DNA of 64,000 nucleotides, taken from the NCBI GenBank assembly GCA_039621445.1, contig CP154956.1:14826876-14890875 (forward strand), given 5' to 3'. The notes below the pieces were generated by a model. That model had not been told where the DNA came from, did not search any database, and saw only the letters and a list, made by a program, of their open reading frames with translations. The translations under genes and the position numbers were made by a program. Origin of the DNA: Euglena gracilis. Lineage: Eukaryota; Euglenida; Euglenophyceae; Euglenales. Numbering within the stretch: position 1 is the first letter of the stretch; each line of letters begins with the position of its first letter. Shown here piece after piece: positions 1-33,800 of this stretch.

Positions 1-1254
1 GTGCTGTATATTCTGTCAAACTGTCGTCCTGGAAGTTGAAGAGGTGACTGCTTCCCCAGGTGTAGATAATGTGTGTGTCTGTGTGTCTTGTGTGTCATGT
101 GTGTGTCATGTGTGTGTTGTTCCCCAAGGGTCTTATTTCGCAGGGGGCGTTCTAATGCATTCTGTTTCCCCGCCCGACCCCGGGCAGGGTGTTCTTCAGG
201 GTGTGGTTCAGGACGCTGTCCGCCAAGACAAATAGGGGGAAAATATGCTGAATTGTATGGAAACTGTCCCAAAATGACAGATTTACCGCCCAAAAATGGC
301 CCTTTTTTCAAAAATCCGGCGCTTCGCGCCAGCAGGGGGGGTCTTATTTATGGGGGGGGTCCATTTCATGGATTTTTGCTCGGACCGGCCAGGGGGGTCT
401 TATTTTGGGGGGGGGGTCAGAGACTGCAGGAAGGGGTTGGGAGCTGATTAAGCTGCCTAAGTGCCACCGTGGCAGGTGTTCCGTTCACCAGGTTATGTCC
501 TGCCGAGAGCCTGGGGGGGCCTTGGAGGACGAAGACACGGGGTCCCCCTTCTGTTTCGTAACAGGTGGAGGTGAGCCAGAAACACGGCACAGGAAGAGCT
601 AATGGACGAAACCTCTGCCCCTCCCCCCGGGGGGCTGGGCACACAGACAAAGGGGGCCAGAGGCGAAAAACAGCGCCAGGCCAGATAAAGGGCCCCTAAC
701 GAACAGCCACAGTGTACACAGGGGCCTCCTTTTTTTGGAATTGAACACAGAAAAAGGATGAATGTCGCGATTTTTTCACGAAGTCAGAGGGGGGTCGGGG
801 GGGGGGGTCGGGGGGGAGCAGCCGCGCGGGAGGGGGGGGTCCCAGACTCCCCCGAGCGGCGTGCCTTGGGTGATGGTCAGGCAGGGGGGGGGGGCACTTT
901 CGACCCCCCAGGGGGGTTTGGGTTTTTGGGATGCAATTGCCACCCCCGGCGCCAAATTTCCGCCACGGCCCGGAAATGGCCATTTTCTTTGGAAAAGCAA
1001 TTTGGTTGGCAGGCACCGGGGTCCAAAACCGACCCCACTGCCTGCTGGGGGGATGCGCTTGGTATAACTGGTCCCTGGGCACTCACTGGGGTAAGGGGTC
1101 CCTGGCCACGCACCACCCAAACTGGGCCAGAAACAGAAAAGTTAGCGCCAGCCATAAACATACAAGGAGCCTGAGTGCAACTAAGGGGGATGTGCCTACC
1201 AGGCTTGTGCTTAGTCGGGTGCCTACCACACGGGGGGGGGGGGGGCTAGGGGCA

Positions 1255-1470
1255 GGCACCCCATAGCACCCATCCAACCCCCCCGGGGGGGGGGTAGGGT
1301 TTTTGGGGGTGCCTGTCCATAGCAGGCATCCCCCTCCGACCCCGGTGCCGAAGGCACCGGGGGCCCGGAAAAGGCCATTTTCAATGAAAATTTTCTGGGT
1401 CCCCCACGGACCCTGCCCCCCGGGGGGTGCCTGCTAGGGGCAGGCACCCTATAGCACCCACCCACCCCCC
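1255..1470. repeat. GGGCAGGCACCCC-type dispersed repeat, copy 1
   Basis: Inverted ends AGGCACCCCATAGCACCC and GGGGCAGGCACCCTATAGCA around C/G runs. Similar sequence at 8320-8545. Confidence 0.65.
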
Positions 1471-1612
1471 CCCCCGATCGGTAGCAGAAGCATGGTGCCT
1501 ACTATAGCACAGGGCACCCCCCCCCCCGGGTTGGTGCTAAGAAAGCTTGGCTGGCGAGAGAATCAGGTGGAGATCACCCGGGACCCGGCATGGCCGTCGT
1601 GCATTGGGCTGG

Positions 1613-1700
1613 GGAGGATTCCTGAAGCACGCGTTGCATTGCATTACATGCGATGCGAGCATTTGTTTCTGAGAGGGGATGTCGAAGCATGCGCACTTGC
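1613..1700 (+). CDS. Possible upstream exon of gene A (weak)
   Basis: An open, coding-like stretch (IPEARVALHYMRCEHLFL) begins five bases after a CTG, as a nonconventional 3' site would. It lies where the kinase dimerisation region should be. No 5' splice motif was found at its end and no family match is clear, so it may be chance. Confidence 0.18.
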
Positions 1701-1897
1701 GCGCCCGGCTTCCCGCTGTTGGTTGGGTTGGGACGGCATTTTTGGGTGAGTCGCTGAGCGCTTGCTCCTTCAGAGTCAGGCTGTGTTGGGAAACATTTCC
1801 GACAGATCATTTTGTTTCAATGAAAACTTTGAAGCCGTGCAAAATGCAATTTTTTTTTTGAGAAAGCGTGGCTGATTGCGCCGGAGGGACTGTCCGA

Positions 1898-24608
<22,711 letters not shown>

Positions 24609-26189
24609 ACCCGTGTGTGTTGGGGGGTCCCGGCCACCTGCCTCGTCTGCCAGCCGGTCCTATACCCAGACTGGCTCCTGCCGTACAAATATCCAGCCGG
24701 CCACAGACAGCCATTTTTTAAAAAAAAGAATTTAAAACAGCCCCACCCTCTTGCATGCGTTATTTATAAGGTGAAAACAATCCGAAATCTTTCAAGGGCT
24801 TTACGGCGTTTTTTGAAGTTTTTTTTGAAGGCATTTTGAAAATTTGAAGGCTTTTATGGTGTCTATATTCCAAGGACGATCAAAGAGCCATCCGGGCATC
24901 GAGCCAACGTCGGTGTTTTGAGGTTTTTGAGGTTTTTTGAAGTTTTTGTTAAAGGCATTTTGGACAAAGTTTGGACAAAATTAAGGCGTTTTTTTTAAAG
25001 GTTTTTTAAGGTACCTTAAAAACAATTCCTGCTCCCTTGGTGGCTCTTGAGGAGGTCCAACACCTTCCTGACCAGTTCTGGGGAATGACAGCTTGCTGGA
25101 GTGGTGAAATTAGCCTCCGAGGAAACTATCAAACTGGCATGCCCAAGGACTCCGCACGGTCCCATCCCAGGAAAGTGTCAGGTCTGTGGTGCAGACGATC
25201 TGTCAGTTTGGGGCGTTGTCAGGGTCCCCAGTGCTGGTCAGGGTGGTCCATAGGGATGGGACTTTTTTCTTCCCTAAAAGACCGCCCCTTAAGAATCGCC
25301 CTCAGGCCGAAGGGCCAGCCAACGGCTGGTCTTGGGGTCCAGCAGGGTCGAAAACCGAAAAGTGCGAAAAACGCATTTTCTTGACGATTGGGTGGATGGG
25401 CGATGGCCCAGTGATGCCTGAAATCAATCCCTGCCCCCCCCCCCCCCCGAAGTCGACCCATTTTGCCCAAATATGGCTATTTTTTTCTGCCATTTTTTTT
25501 GTGGATTTTTTATGCAACTTGCGGGACGGGAATTTTCTGCTTAAGGACCGCCCTGTGCTGGCCGAACTGTCTGGCTTCCCCGGGGGGAGGGGTTCGATAT
25601 GAAGCTAACTATCACTCCTCCTGGCAAGTTTTTTTTTTTGGGGGCACCGAGTCCATTTCATTTCCGGTGTTGAAACGGCAATTTGGGACTGTTGACCCCA
25701 ACCCGGACAGCCATGGACAGAAAGCGGAGAGTGATTGTCAGAACCTGCTCAGTTGGCGGGGGCTCAGTGCCTCGAATTCGGGCGCTGCTGCTGCTGCCGG
25801 TTGCCGAATGCCAAACGCTGCTGACCCTGTTCCCTTGTTTTGTCCTAGAGCTCGAAATCCTGCTTGACGTCGCCAGCCCCAATGTTGCGGTGTGGTGTGC
25901 TTTGCGCCCCTCGACAGCCGCTTGATCTGCCCCCTCCTCCAGTGCCTGGCCTGCACCACAGGACGTGCTCCTTTTCCTTTTGTTCGGGAGAACATTACTG
26001 AAGTGACCCATTCACCTCCTTTTTTTGGGGGCGTGAGAACCGCTGGGGAGGCCGCTTGGACACGTTTGCGGTACAGGCTTCTTCTTCTTTTTTTTTTAAA
26101 CTCCGAAGACCCCCCTTGGCGTGTCCAGGGCTGGACCCCCTCTCCCTCTTCCCTGGGGGGGGGATCCTGGGCCGGAGGTCCAGGTACCC

Positions 26190-26325
26190 GCCCCCCCCCC
26201 CCCCCCCCCCCCGGGCAATTGTCACCCCTGGCTGTGCCGGCCAATTGTCACCCCGGGAAATTGTCACCCCCCTCCGTGCTGCCCGATTTGTCGCGTGACA
26301 ATTGCCCGGGGGGGGGGGGCGGGTA
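26190..26325. mobile_element. GGGCAATTG-family element, copy 2
   Basis: CCCCGGGCAATTGTCACCCC start, GTCGCGTGACAATTGCCCGGG end. Immediately followed by a second repeat type at 26325-26470. Confidence 0.75.
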
Positions 26326-26470
26326 TGGGTTTCGGTGCGAAAGTTTTTCTGCGAAATGCCCTTACACAACCCGATGTTCTGGGGGGTCCCCCCTGGGGGG
26401 TCTCACACCGGGCTGCGTGGGTGGGTGGGTGGGGGGACCCCCTGGGGGTCTTAATAAGCAGCCTGGTGGG
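26325..26470. repeat. Dispersed repeat with GGGTCTTAA end, copy 1
   Basis: TATGGGTTT(C/T)GG..GCGAA then GGGTGGGTGGGTGGGG and GGGTCTTAATAAGCAGCCTGG. Similar sequence at 34195-34345 and 50140-50315. Confidence 0.65.
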
Positions 26471-26507
26471 ATCACTGGGACCTGTATGTGAAATGATATG
26501 GAACCAA

Positions 26508-26966
26508 CCGGCAATGCCAACAACCGGCAATGCCAACAACTGGCAATGCCAACAACCGGCAATGCCAACAACCGGCAATGCCAACAACCGGCAATGCCAA
26601 CAACCGGCAATGCCAACAACCGGCAATGCCAACAACCGGCAATGCCAACAACCGGCAATGCCAACAACCGGCAATGCCAACAACTGGCAATGCCAACAAC
26701 CGGCAATGCCAACAACTGGCAATGCCAACAACCGGCAATGCCAACAACTGGCAATGCCAACAACCGGCAATGCCAACAACCGGCAATGCCAACAACCGGC
26801 AATGCCAACAACTGGCAATGCCAACAACCGGCAATGCCAACAACCGGCAATGCCAACAACCGGCAATGCCAACAACTGGCAATGCCAACAACCGGCAATG
26901 CCAACAACCGGCAATGCCAACAACCGGCAATGCCAACAACTGGCAATGCCAACAACTGGCAATGCC
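26508..26966. repeat. 16-bp minisatellite, 29 units
   Basis: Unit CCGGCAATGCCAACAA; the second base is C or T. T units are 3, 12, 14, 16, 20, 24, 28 and 29, showing a 64-bp higher-order period in the right half. Open in all frames because 16 is not divisible by three; not a gene. Confidence 0.97.
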
Positions 26967-29754
26967 GTCGCTTGTTTTTTTTTTGCAGTTCTTATTTCGA
27001 GTGGTGTTCATATTACCTGCAATCCTGAAACTGGGGAAAGCGGACACAGCCTCAGATGGTTATTTCCATGTGTAAGGCTTGTGACGAAGACCCCCCTGAA
27101 AAAAATGGCGGGCATCACCACCTGTGCTCAAAACCCCAGCCGGGAACGACGCGCACACACGACGTGCACAAATTGCCCTGTTCGACCGTATGCACCTGGC
27201 ACACCCCCTCGCGCACATGCGCCAGAGATTTTTTTAAAGTTTCCTGACCTGGGGGGGGGGAGGGGGAGTGGTCCCGGCTGAGTGGGTACCCCGCCGATTT
27301 CTTCTCTTTTAGGCCGCCTCCCCGCCACCGGGGGTGGGACACCTCGGCTGCAGTGGCCTCCTTGTCCCCTCTCCTTGCCTACCCCGGCTGACCCCCCTGG
27401 CCCTCGACAGGCTCGACGCCCCTGCCAGCACGGGCACACAATGACTGGCCGGGGGCCACCCTTTTGGGGAAGGATTTGGGGCCCCAGTTAGCGTTTGCGC
27501 CAGCGGCAGCCTTTTGCCACTTGGGAACCTTGGTTGGGTGTTCTAATTCTTATTATTTGACTATGTTGTCTCTTTTCGTTTTGGCTCGACCCTCCCCGAA
27601 AGCAATTGTTTCACAGATTTGCAAACAGAAGCCTAAAGAGGATGTTTCCATTTTTTTTTCAACTTGGAAAAATATGTCTTTCTGAATGAAAAAAAATGTG
27701 AGAATGTTCAAAAAAGACTGATTCGGACCCCCACTCCCAGGAGACTGACTCCGACCTCTATACTCACTAACCTGTCATACAGGGGCCTGTATACATTGAG
27801 TCGTCTGGAGACAGTTCTGGGAGGAGGAAACTTAGCAAAAATGCAATGCTAAAAAGAAGAGAATACTGTAATGCTTCCAAAAGGAGAGGTGGAAGGGAAG
27901 GTCTGCATGATTTTCACTGACTTTAACGACCTCCACAATTTTCGGTGACTGGCAATGTAGCAGGAGCACAAACGCATTTTTGATATTGGTTTTCCCCCAG
28001 CAATTTTTGGCCTTCTCTGGGGAACATTTTGGCATTGCATTCCAGACCTTTTTTCCCGGGACCAAACTTCATGCCAGGAAGTTTGGTTTTTTTCATTTTT
28101 GAATTCTTTGGCCAGTAAATTACACATTTTTTGGAATCAGCGAGTTCCCCTCCCCATTTACAAAAATCATGTTTGTTGATTCAGTCACACCCAGACCCCC
28201 CGAAATGCACGATATCGAACTCGCGTTTTCCTGCATCCATTTGTGGTCCTCACCCATTTTCGTTCTGTCGGTTTTTTGCGTTTTTTTTTAGAGGGTAGAT
28301 GCATCCCCCCCCCTATGCTCGTAGCCTGGAAAGCCTCCAACAGCACCAGAATGGCAGTGAACAGCGAAAAAGGAGATTTACACAGTATGCATCCCTCTCT
28401 TTCCCATGGCAGGAAGGTAAAACCAACACTTCTTGGGGAAACCTCTGGGTGGTCTCCGCAGCCACTTACCCTGTGAGCCCCACTTCCTCTTCTCACACAC
28501 CATCTCCTTCCGAACCCTTCTCAGCAGGTCCGTTCCTCCCCCCTTCCACCTGCCAATTCTTTTTTAAAAAAAACCTGCTTTGGGTGTGAGGCCCAGTCGA
28601 TGAGAAGCCCCTCCGAACCCGCCACCGATCCGGTTGAAGCTGTGCACGCGGATCTCGCTCCATATCAACGATGCCATCGGTGAGTGCCAGGGTCGGCCAG
28701 GGACAAAGTAACTGTATGGGGTGGTTCATGACTGGAGATGTCAGGGACAGTTTGGTCAGAGGTCTATTTTCACCCGTGTGACTCTGGTTTTTGGAAAATG
28801 GAATTGACCCCCCAGTGGGGCAGTGGGGGATTGGTACAAATTGTATGCCCCCCCCCCCCCCAGGACCAGCAGCCAAGGGGGGGGGGTTGATATCTGCCAT
28901 TTTCCCCAGAAATTTCCGAGATTTTCCGCAATTTCCGCAATTTTCGCGCAATTTTCCACAATTTTCCCCACAATTTTCCCGCATTTTCGCGCAATTTTCC
29001 CGCAATTTTCCCGAAGGCCTCCGACATCAACCCCCCCCTCCCAGGGCCAGCAGGAACCGCCCGCCCGCATATGCCGCACTGTGTGTCATGAGGTCCCTTT
29101 GGGCCGACCGTTCGCCACCGCCGATTCCTGCTTGCCCTCCCACCTGAGCTGCAATGGCTCTGCCTGATGCAGCGTCCCTCCCCGACGCTGTGGGCCCTGC
29201 CCGCTCGGCAGCCGGGAGAGGGGGAGTCCGGGTTCCCCGCTTGGCACGTCGTGGCGCTGTTGCATTCTGCGTGGCCTTCGGTCGGCTGGATGGGACCGCA
29301 CCGCAGCCGACCGTTGCGCCTGCAGCCCTGAACCCAGGCATTAATATTTTTAAGGAGAAATATTTTAAGGGTTTTAAGGTATTTTTAGAGTTTTGAAGAA
29401 TTTTCAAGGTGTCTATTTCCCTGGGCCGTCAAAGGGCCATCCGGGCATCGAACCAACGTCGGTCCAGGTTGAAAATCAAAAGTCCAAAATCACATTGTTT
29501 TTTGAGTTTTGGGTGTGTAGACAATGTTCCAGCGATTCCAGATTTTTTTTCCATTTTTCCCCCCTGGCTTGTTTTTGCTGAGATTTTGCGACTTCTGTTT
29601 TGCTTGAAACTCGAAAAATTTTCGTAATGCTAATTTTTAAAGGTTTTGAAAGGTCTTTTTAAGGTTTTTTGAGGTGCCTTAAAAATAATGCTTAACCCCC
29701 CCCAAATACAAAGCCCCCCCCCCCCAGCTTCATAGTTGGACGGGATTTGTACCC

Positions 29755-30340
29755 CCCCCCCCTAATAGGTGCACGGGTGCCCTCATTTTAAGGACGTAGT
29801 TTCGGACCCCAAGGGGTGCGCAGTTATTAGGGCAGTGCGCACTTTTTAGGGCAAAGCCAAGAACACTGACATTACCCCCACTCTTTTTCAATTTCCCCCC
29901 AATTTTGTGATTTCAAGCCCCCCCCCCCCCTGGGCAATTGACGCCCCCGGGCAATTGTCACCCCTGGCTGTGCCGGCCAATTTGTCACCCTGGGCAATTG
30001 TCACCCCTGGCTGTGCCGGCCAATTTGTCACCCCGGGAAATTGTCACCCCCCTCCGTGCTGCCCGATTTGTCGCGCGACAATTGCCCGGGGTGGGGGGGC
30101 GGGTACGAGTCAAGTGATTATGCGTCAAATGTGTCAAATTTGGGCTTGGACGATAGAAATATTTGGTCTGAGAAAGACAGTTCTGAGAATTGTGTGTGCT
30201 TTCCGACCTGAGATATGACAGTGATTTCTCCTTTGGGGGGGTGCGCACTTTTTAGGGAGGTAGTTTCGGACCCTTGGGGGTGCGCACTTATTAGGGCACT
30301 GCGCACAAATAGGGCACTGCGCAGTTATTAGGGGGGGTTT
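29755..30340. mobile_element. TGCGCACTTATTAGGG family copy 2 with nested insertion
   Basis: Same body as 20510-20863 (shared GGACGATAGAAAT and GAGAAAGACAGTTCTGAGAA). It is interrupted at 29918-30103 by a GGGCAATTG-family element that copy 1 does not have. Confidence 0.8.
29918..30103. mobile_element. GGGCAATTG-family element, copy 3 (nested)
   Basis: Starts CCCTGGGCAATTGACGCC and ends GCGCGACAATTGCCCGGGG. Sits inside another element, so it is the younger insertion. Confidence 0.8.
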
Positions 30341-30727
30341 ATGTTGTTTGCCTCTGATCGAATGCCGCCAACCACTACAATTCTCTCATATAATTTGAGG
30401 CATCTTGGAAATACATGCAGAGTTACACGTGGATAACTTTGATTTCTGTGTGTGTACTTGTGTTGTGTGTGTGTGTGTGTGTGCGGTGGGTGGGTGGGTG
30501 GGTGGGTGCGTTCATACACCCTCACACACACATACACACACACTGCCAAATATTTTGTAGGTCTTGATTTGACAACAAAATTAGCGCTGGTGGCGTCAAG
30601 TGGGGATAAATCATTGGGTGGGTTCAATTTCCACAATTGAAGGCCGCCGAAGGTCATAGAAGTTCAGCTCTCCGGGCCAACCCCCGCCTCTGTACCCCCT
30701 GACCACTGCCAGCCCGTGCCGGCCACC

Positions 30728-30744
30728 TGTCCTTTGGTCCGCAG
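30728..30744 (+). other. Candidate spliced-leader acceptor of SYS1
   Basis: Pyrimidine-rich TGTCCTTTGGTCCGCAG just upstream of the first exon. Trans-splicing of a leader is the rule for euglenid mRNAs; assignment here is inference. Confidence 0.35.
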
Positions 30745-30836
30745 AGCTGCTCTCAAGGCTGAGCCTGTGGGGGCCCAGGGGCATCATGCGGCGGTCCCAT
30801 GTGCCCCTGGGAGCCCAGAAGTTCGATCCGCTGGGC
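30745..30836 (+). CDS. SYS1: SYS1 exon 1 with 5' leader
   Basis: ATG at 30786; MRRSHVPLGAQKFDPLG. The leader from 30745 is open upstream in frame. The intron begins ATCCAG (CAG at +4). Confidence 0.8.
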
Positions 30837-33800
30837 ATCCAGGGGGGCCACAGGCGGGCCGCGAAGGCCTGACGCATTCCCCGAAACCGCCCCAGAAGAG
30901 CAATTTAAGAAGGGGCTGGATTGGGCATCCCCACAGAAAGCAATTTGAACGTCAACTTATACTTCATGAAATGAACCGTATTCCACAACCAGACACCTCA
31001 GCGTCCGTCCCCCTGATGCCATCATCGCCCAAATCGTTACGCTGCAGTGTCTCTACTACTGGCCGGCCCGTCGCTCACCGAGTTTCAAATCGGTGCCAAT
31101 CGCCCTTCTGGGATGTGAGATGGGGGTGCATTATGCGCTGACATTGACCCTCATGGAACACCCCCCCGTTGGTCTGGTTGACTTCTGGTCTCCCTGATTC
31201 GCCGGCGTTTGGGAAGTGTCGCCCGAGGCTTCATTTGGGCGACAAGAAGGATGCAAAGTTAACACGTGCGCAGTTGTTGGTGTTGTAAGCTGTTACAATC
31301 TGGGTGGGACTTTTGGGATGCCCCCCTCCCCGAGCGATGCCCCCCCACAACACTTCAAAATGCCTCAAAATCTTTTGAAAAAATTTTACTTAAAAGATAA
31401 TGCCTGCAATTTGGCCGACCAGTTGTCGCTCAACTAAACCGCCCCCCCCCCAATAGAAGCGCGGGGCCGCTGCAAGCGCAGGGTCCAAATAAAAACGTAC
31501 CCCCTGCCGCCGAAGGCGGCGGTCCGCTACAAGCGCACCCGATTTTGATGGGGTTTCTAACAGAAATCACAAAAATCGCGCAGGCAGGGTACAAATGGAA
31601 GCGCACCCCCTGCCGCCGGCGGTCTGCTATAAGCGCACCGGAGCTTCTATTGGGGGGGGGGTTAGTCGACCGACTACTTGCCCACCGACACAATTGGTCA
31701 GCCTCCTCCTGCCAAGCTGAATGTCACAACCCCCCCCCCCCCCGTGGGAGGGCGTTCTCAGGGGCTACCTGGGAAGGCAAGCACGTGAGGGCGGGGGGGG
31801 GGGACGTAGTGATTCCCAAAAAGAGCCTTCTTCGGGCATTTTGACGCCTTTGGCGCCAGCGCCTTGGCCGAGTGTCCAGGCAACCAACATTATGTCGAAC
31901 CGCAGTCCAACAGAAGCAAAGGGAGCGTTGGTCCTGTACACCCCCCAGGTACCTTCAATATTTATGCCAACCCAAAAATCCAAAAAACTCAATATTGAGG
32001 CTTCGTTTGAATCTCGACATTCCCAGGGTTCTGTGCTGCAATTGCTTACCTAGCCAGGCTGAGTTCAAAGGTGTTACTGACCCCCCCCCCTTCCTCTAGG
32101 GGGTGCCTTCTTGGGCGAGCATTCCAAGGTACCCCGATGTGCCCATCAGGGGGGGGGGGAGGGTGAAACCAAAACAAAGTCCTTCTTTACAAACAAAAAA
32201 GATCCCTCTGTGCCTCCCTTTTGGGCTTTGGAGCAGCTACTTTTGGGGGGAGCGGGGCGACACACCCTCTCTGTGTGACCACCACCCTCTCCCCACTCAG
32301 TCAATACCCCAATTGTCTCCAGCCTCGGACTTGCTGACGTTCTCATAGGGATCTGTCTCCTGCCTCTTTTGTCGCTTCGCATCGGACAGAGGCAGTTTCA
32401 GTGTTGAGGGAGGTCCCCACAAAAAAGACCCACTCAGAGAAGGTCTGGATCTTGGACCAGGATTTTTTAAGGTTTTTTTTGTTTTCAGGCGCTTAAAGAA
32501 TAAATGCCTGCCGACTTGTCGGTGGGGGGTACTGGCTAATCAAAGCGTTGGCAGAGGGGGGGTTCCGAAGTCCTAAAAAGTTCTAAAAAAATTAAATTAA
32601 AGTAATTATAAACAAATGAAAATAAAAACAATAAAAAATAAATCAAAAGTTCTAAAAATAGCATTTTGTTTGCTCTATCGAGATGGGGGGGTCCTGGGAG
32701 TCTCAACCGTATCGCCAGCCCCGATGGGTCCCGGCGGGCGGGGGGCCGCGCCGCTCGCTGGCGCTGCTGCTTTTTGTGGCGGACCTCATCCTGGGCTTCG
32801 GCTTCGGGCTGGACCAGCTGTTCGAGGCGAAGGCCCTGACCCACAAGACGTTCGTGGGTGTGCCCCAACCGCGGGTTTCTTTGAGCGGGCTTACCATGCT
32901 TTCTGTTGGTGGTTTTTTTTTCCCGTTGCGCCGCGTGTGCTGGAAAGAATTTTCCGCGGCACACTGAGAGCATGGTTCTTGTTCCAGTCGAGGCCCAAGG
33001 GGGCTTGGAGTGCCCTACCTCTCCCCGCCGCCAATAAACCCTCATATGCCCGGGAACCTGTTGAAGTCCGACTGGGAACCGTCAGGGTCCTAGATAATGT
33101 CCAACTTTCCAGTAACGTGGTGCGCTGTCAGTCTCCTTGTTGCACCTCCCCCCCCTGCAGGTTGGGTGCTGTGTGCACAGGAATTCCACTGCCTCGCAGT
33201 GCTGCCTACCGGCACTTTTGGCCAAATACACAAAGTGTAGAACTTTTTTTTTAATCAAGTTTTGAGTCTTCCGGCAATGGGTCTCCTCACCCGGGAGAAG
33301 GCTGGCGGTTGGATTGTCTGAGAATTTGCAGCGACATAAATCGAGACTGAAACAGACGCTCTAAATTCCTCTGCCTTTTTTTGTGCTGGGGTTTCAGCAA
33401 TGCAAGATTTTACCGGAATCCAAGTGGCAAATTGGGCCACAGCACAGGTTTTCAGACACATGTGCTTTTTTTTTCTTCGAAAACGTCTCCACACAACTGA
33501 TAAATACTGCCCGTTTCTTTTGCGGATATCACAAATTGAAATTTTGTTCAACGAGTTTGCTACATGCCCATGTTAAGAAACACCACTCTGAGCAAGTGCA
33601 CGTGGGATTCCATGACCACACAAGAGCAGCAGCTGGATGGTTTCGGCTCCCCCGTCTCGCAGGGACGGTCAACGTGGCCTGCCATCTCATTCAAGCGGGG
33701 CTCGGCGCCTGGCTGTTGTGCCTCGTGGTGGAACGGTCCAAGAAGTGCCTCGCACAGCCCTGCAGCATGTCGTCTGTATGTTGCCCCCCGCAAGTTCCAT

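Larger units (their letters stand above)
1..1897. other. Left edge, no exon assigned
   Basis: Poly-G and poly-C runs, a short TG tract (68-120), a partial ACTGGGCCAGAA repeat (1088-1185) and a GGGCAGGCACCCC repeat (1255-1470). The 5' part of gene A should lie here or to the left. Confidence 0.5.
24609..30744. other. 6 kb between genes A and B, no gene assigned
   Basis: Holds two CCATCCGGGCATCG-core elements (24795-25025, 29335-29700), a GGGCAATTG element (26190-26325), a 16-bp minisatellite (26508-26966), and a nested pair of elements at 29755-30340. GC-rich coding-like patches near 25855-25922 (EILLDVASPNVAVWCAL), 27464-27600 and 29060-29330 lack consistent splice motifs or families. They could be exons of an unrecognised gene. 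Confidence 0.5.
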
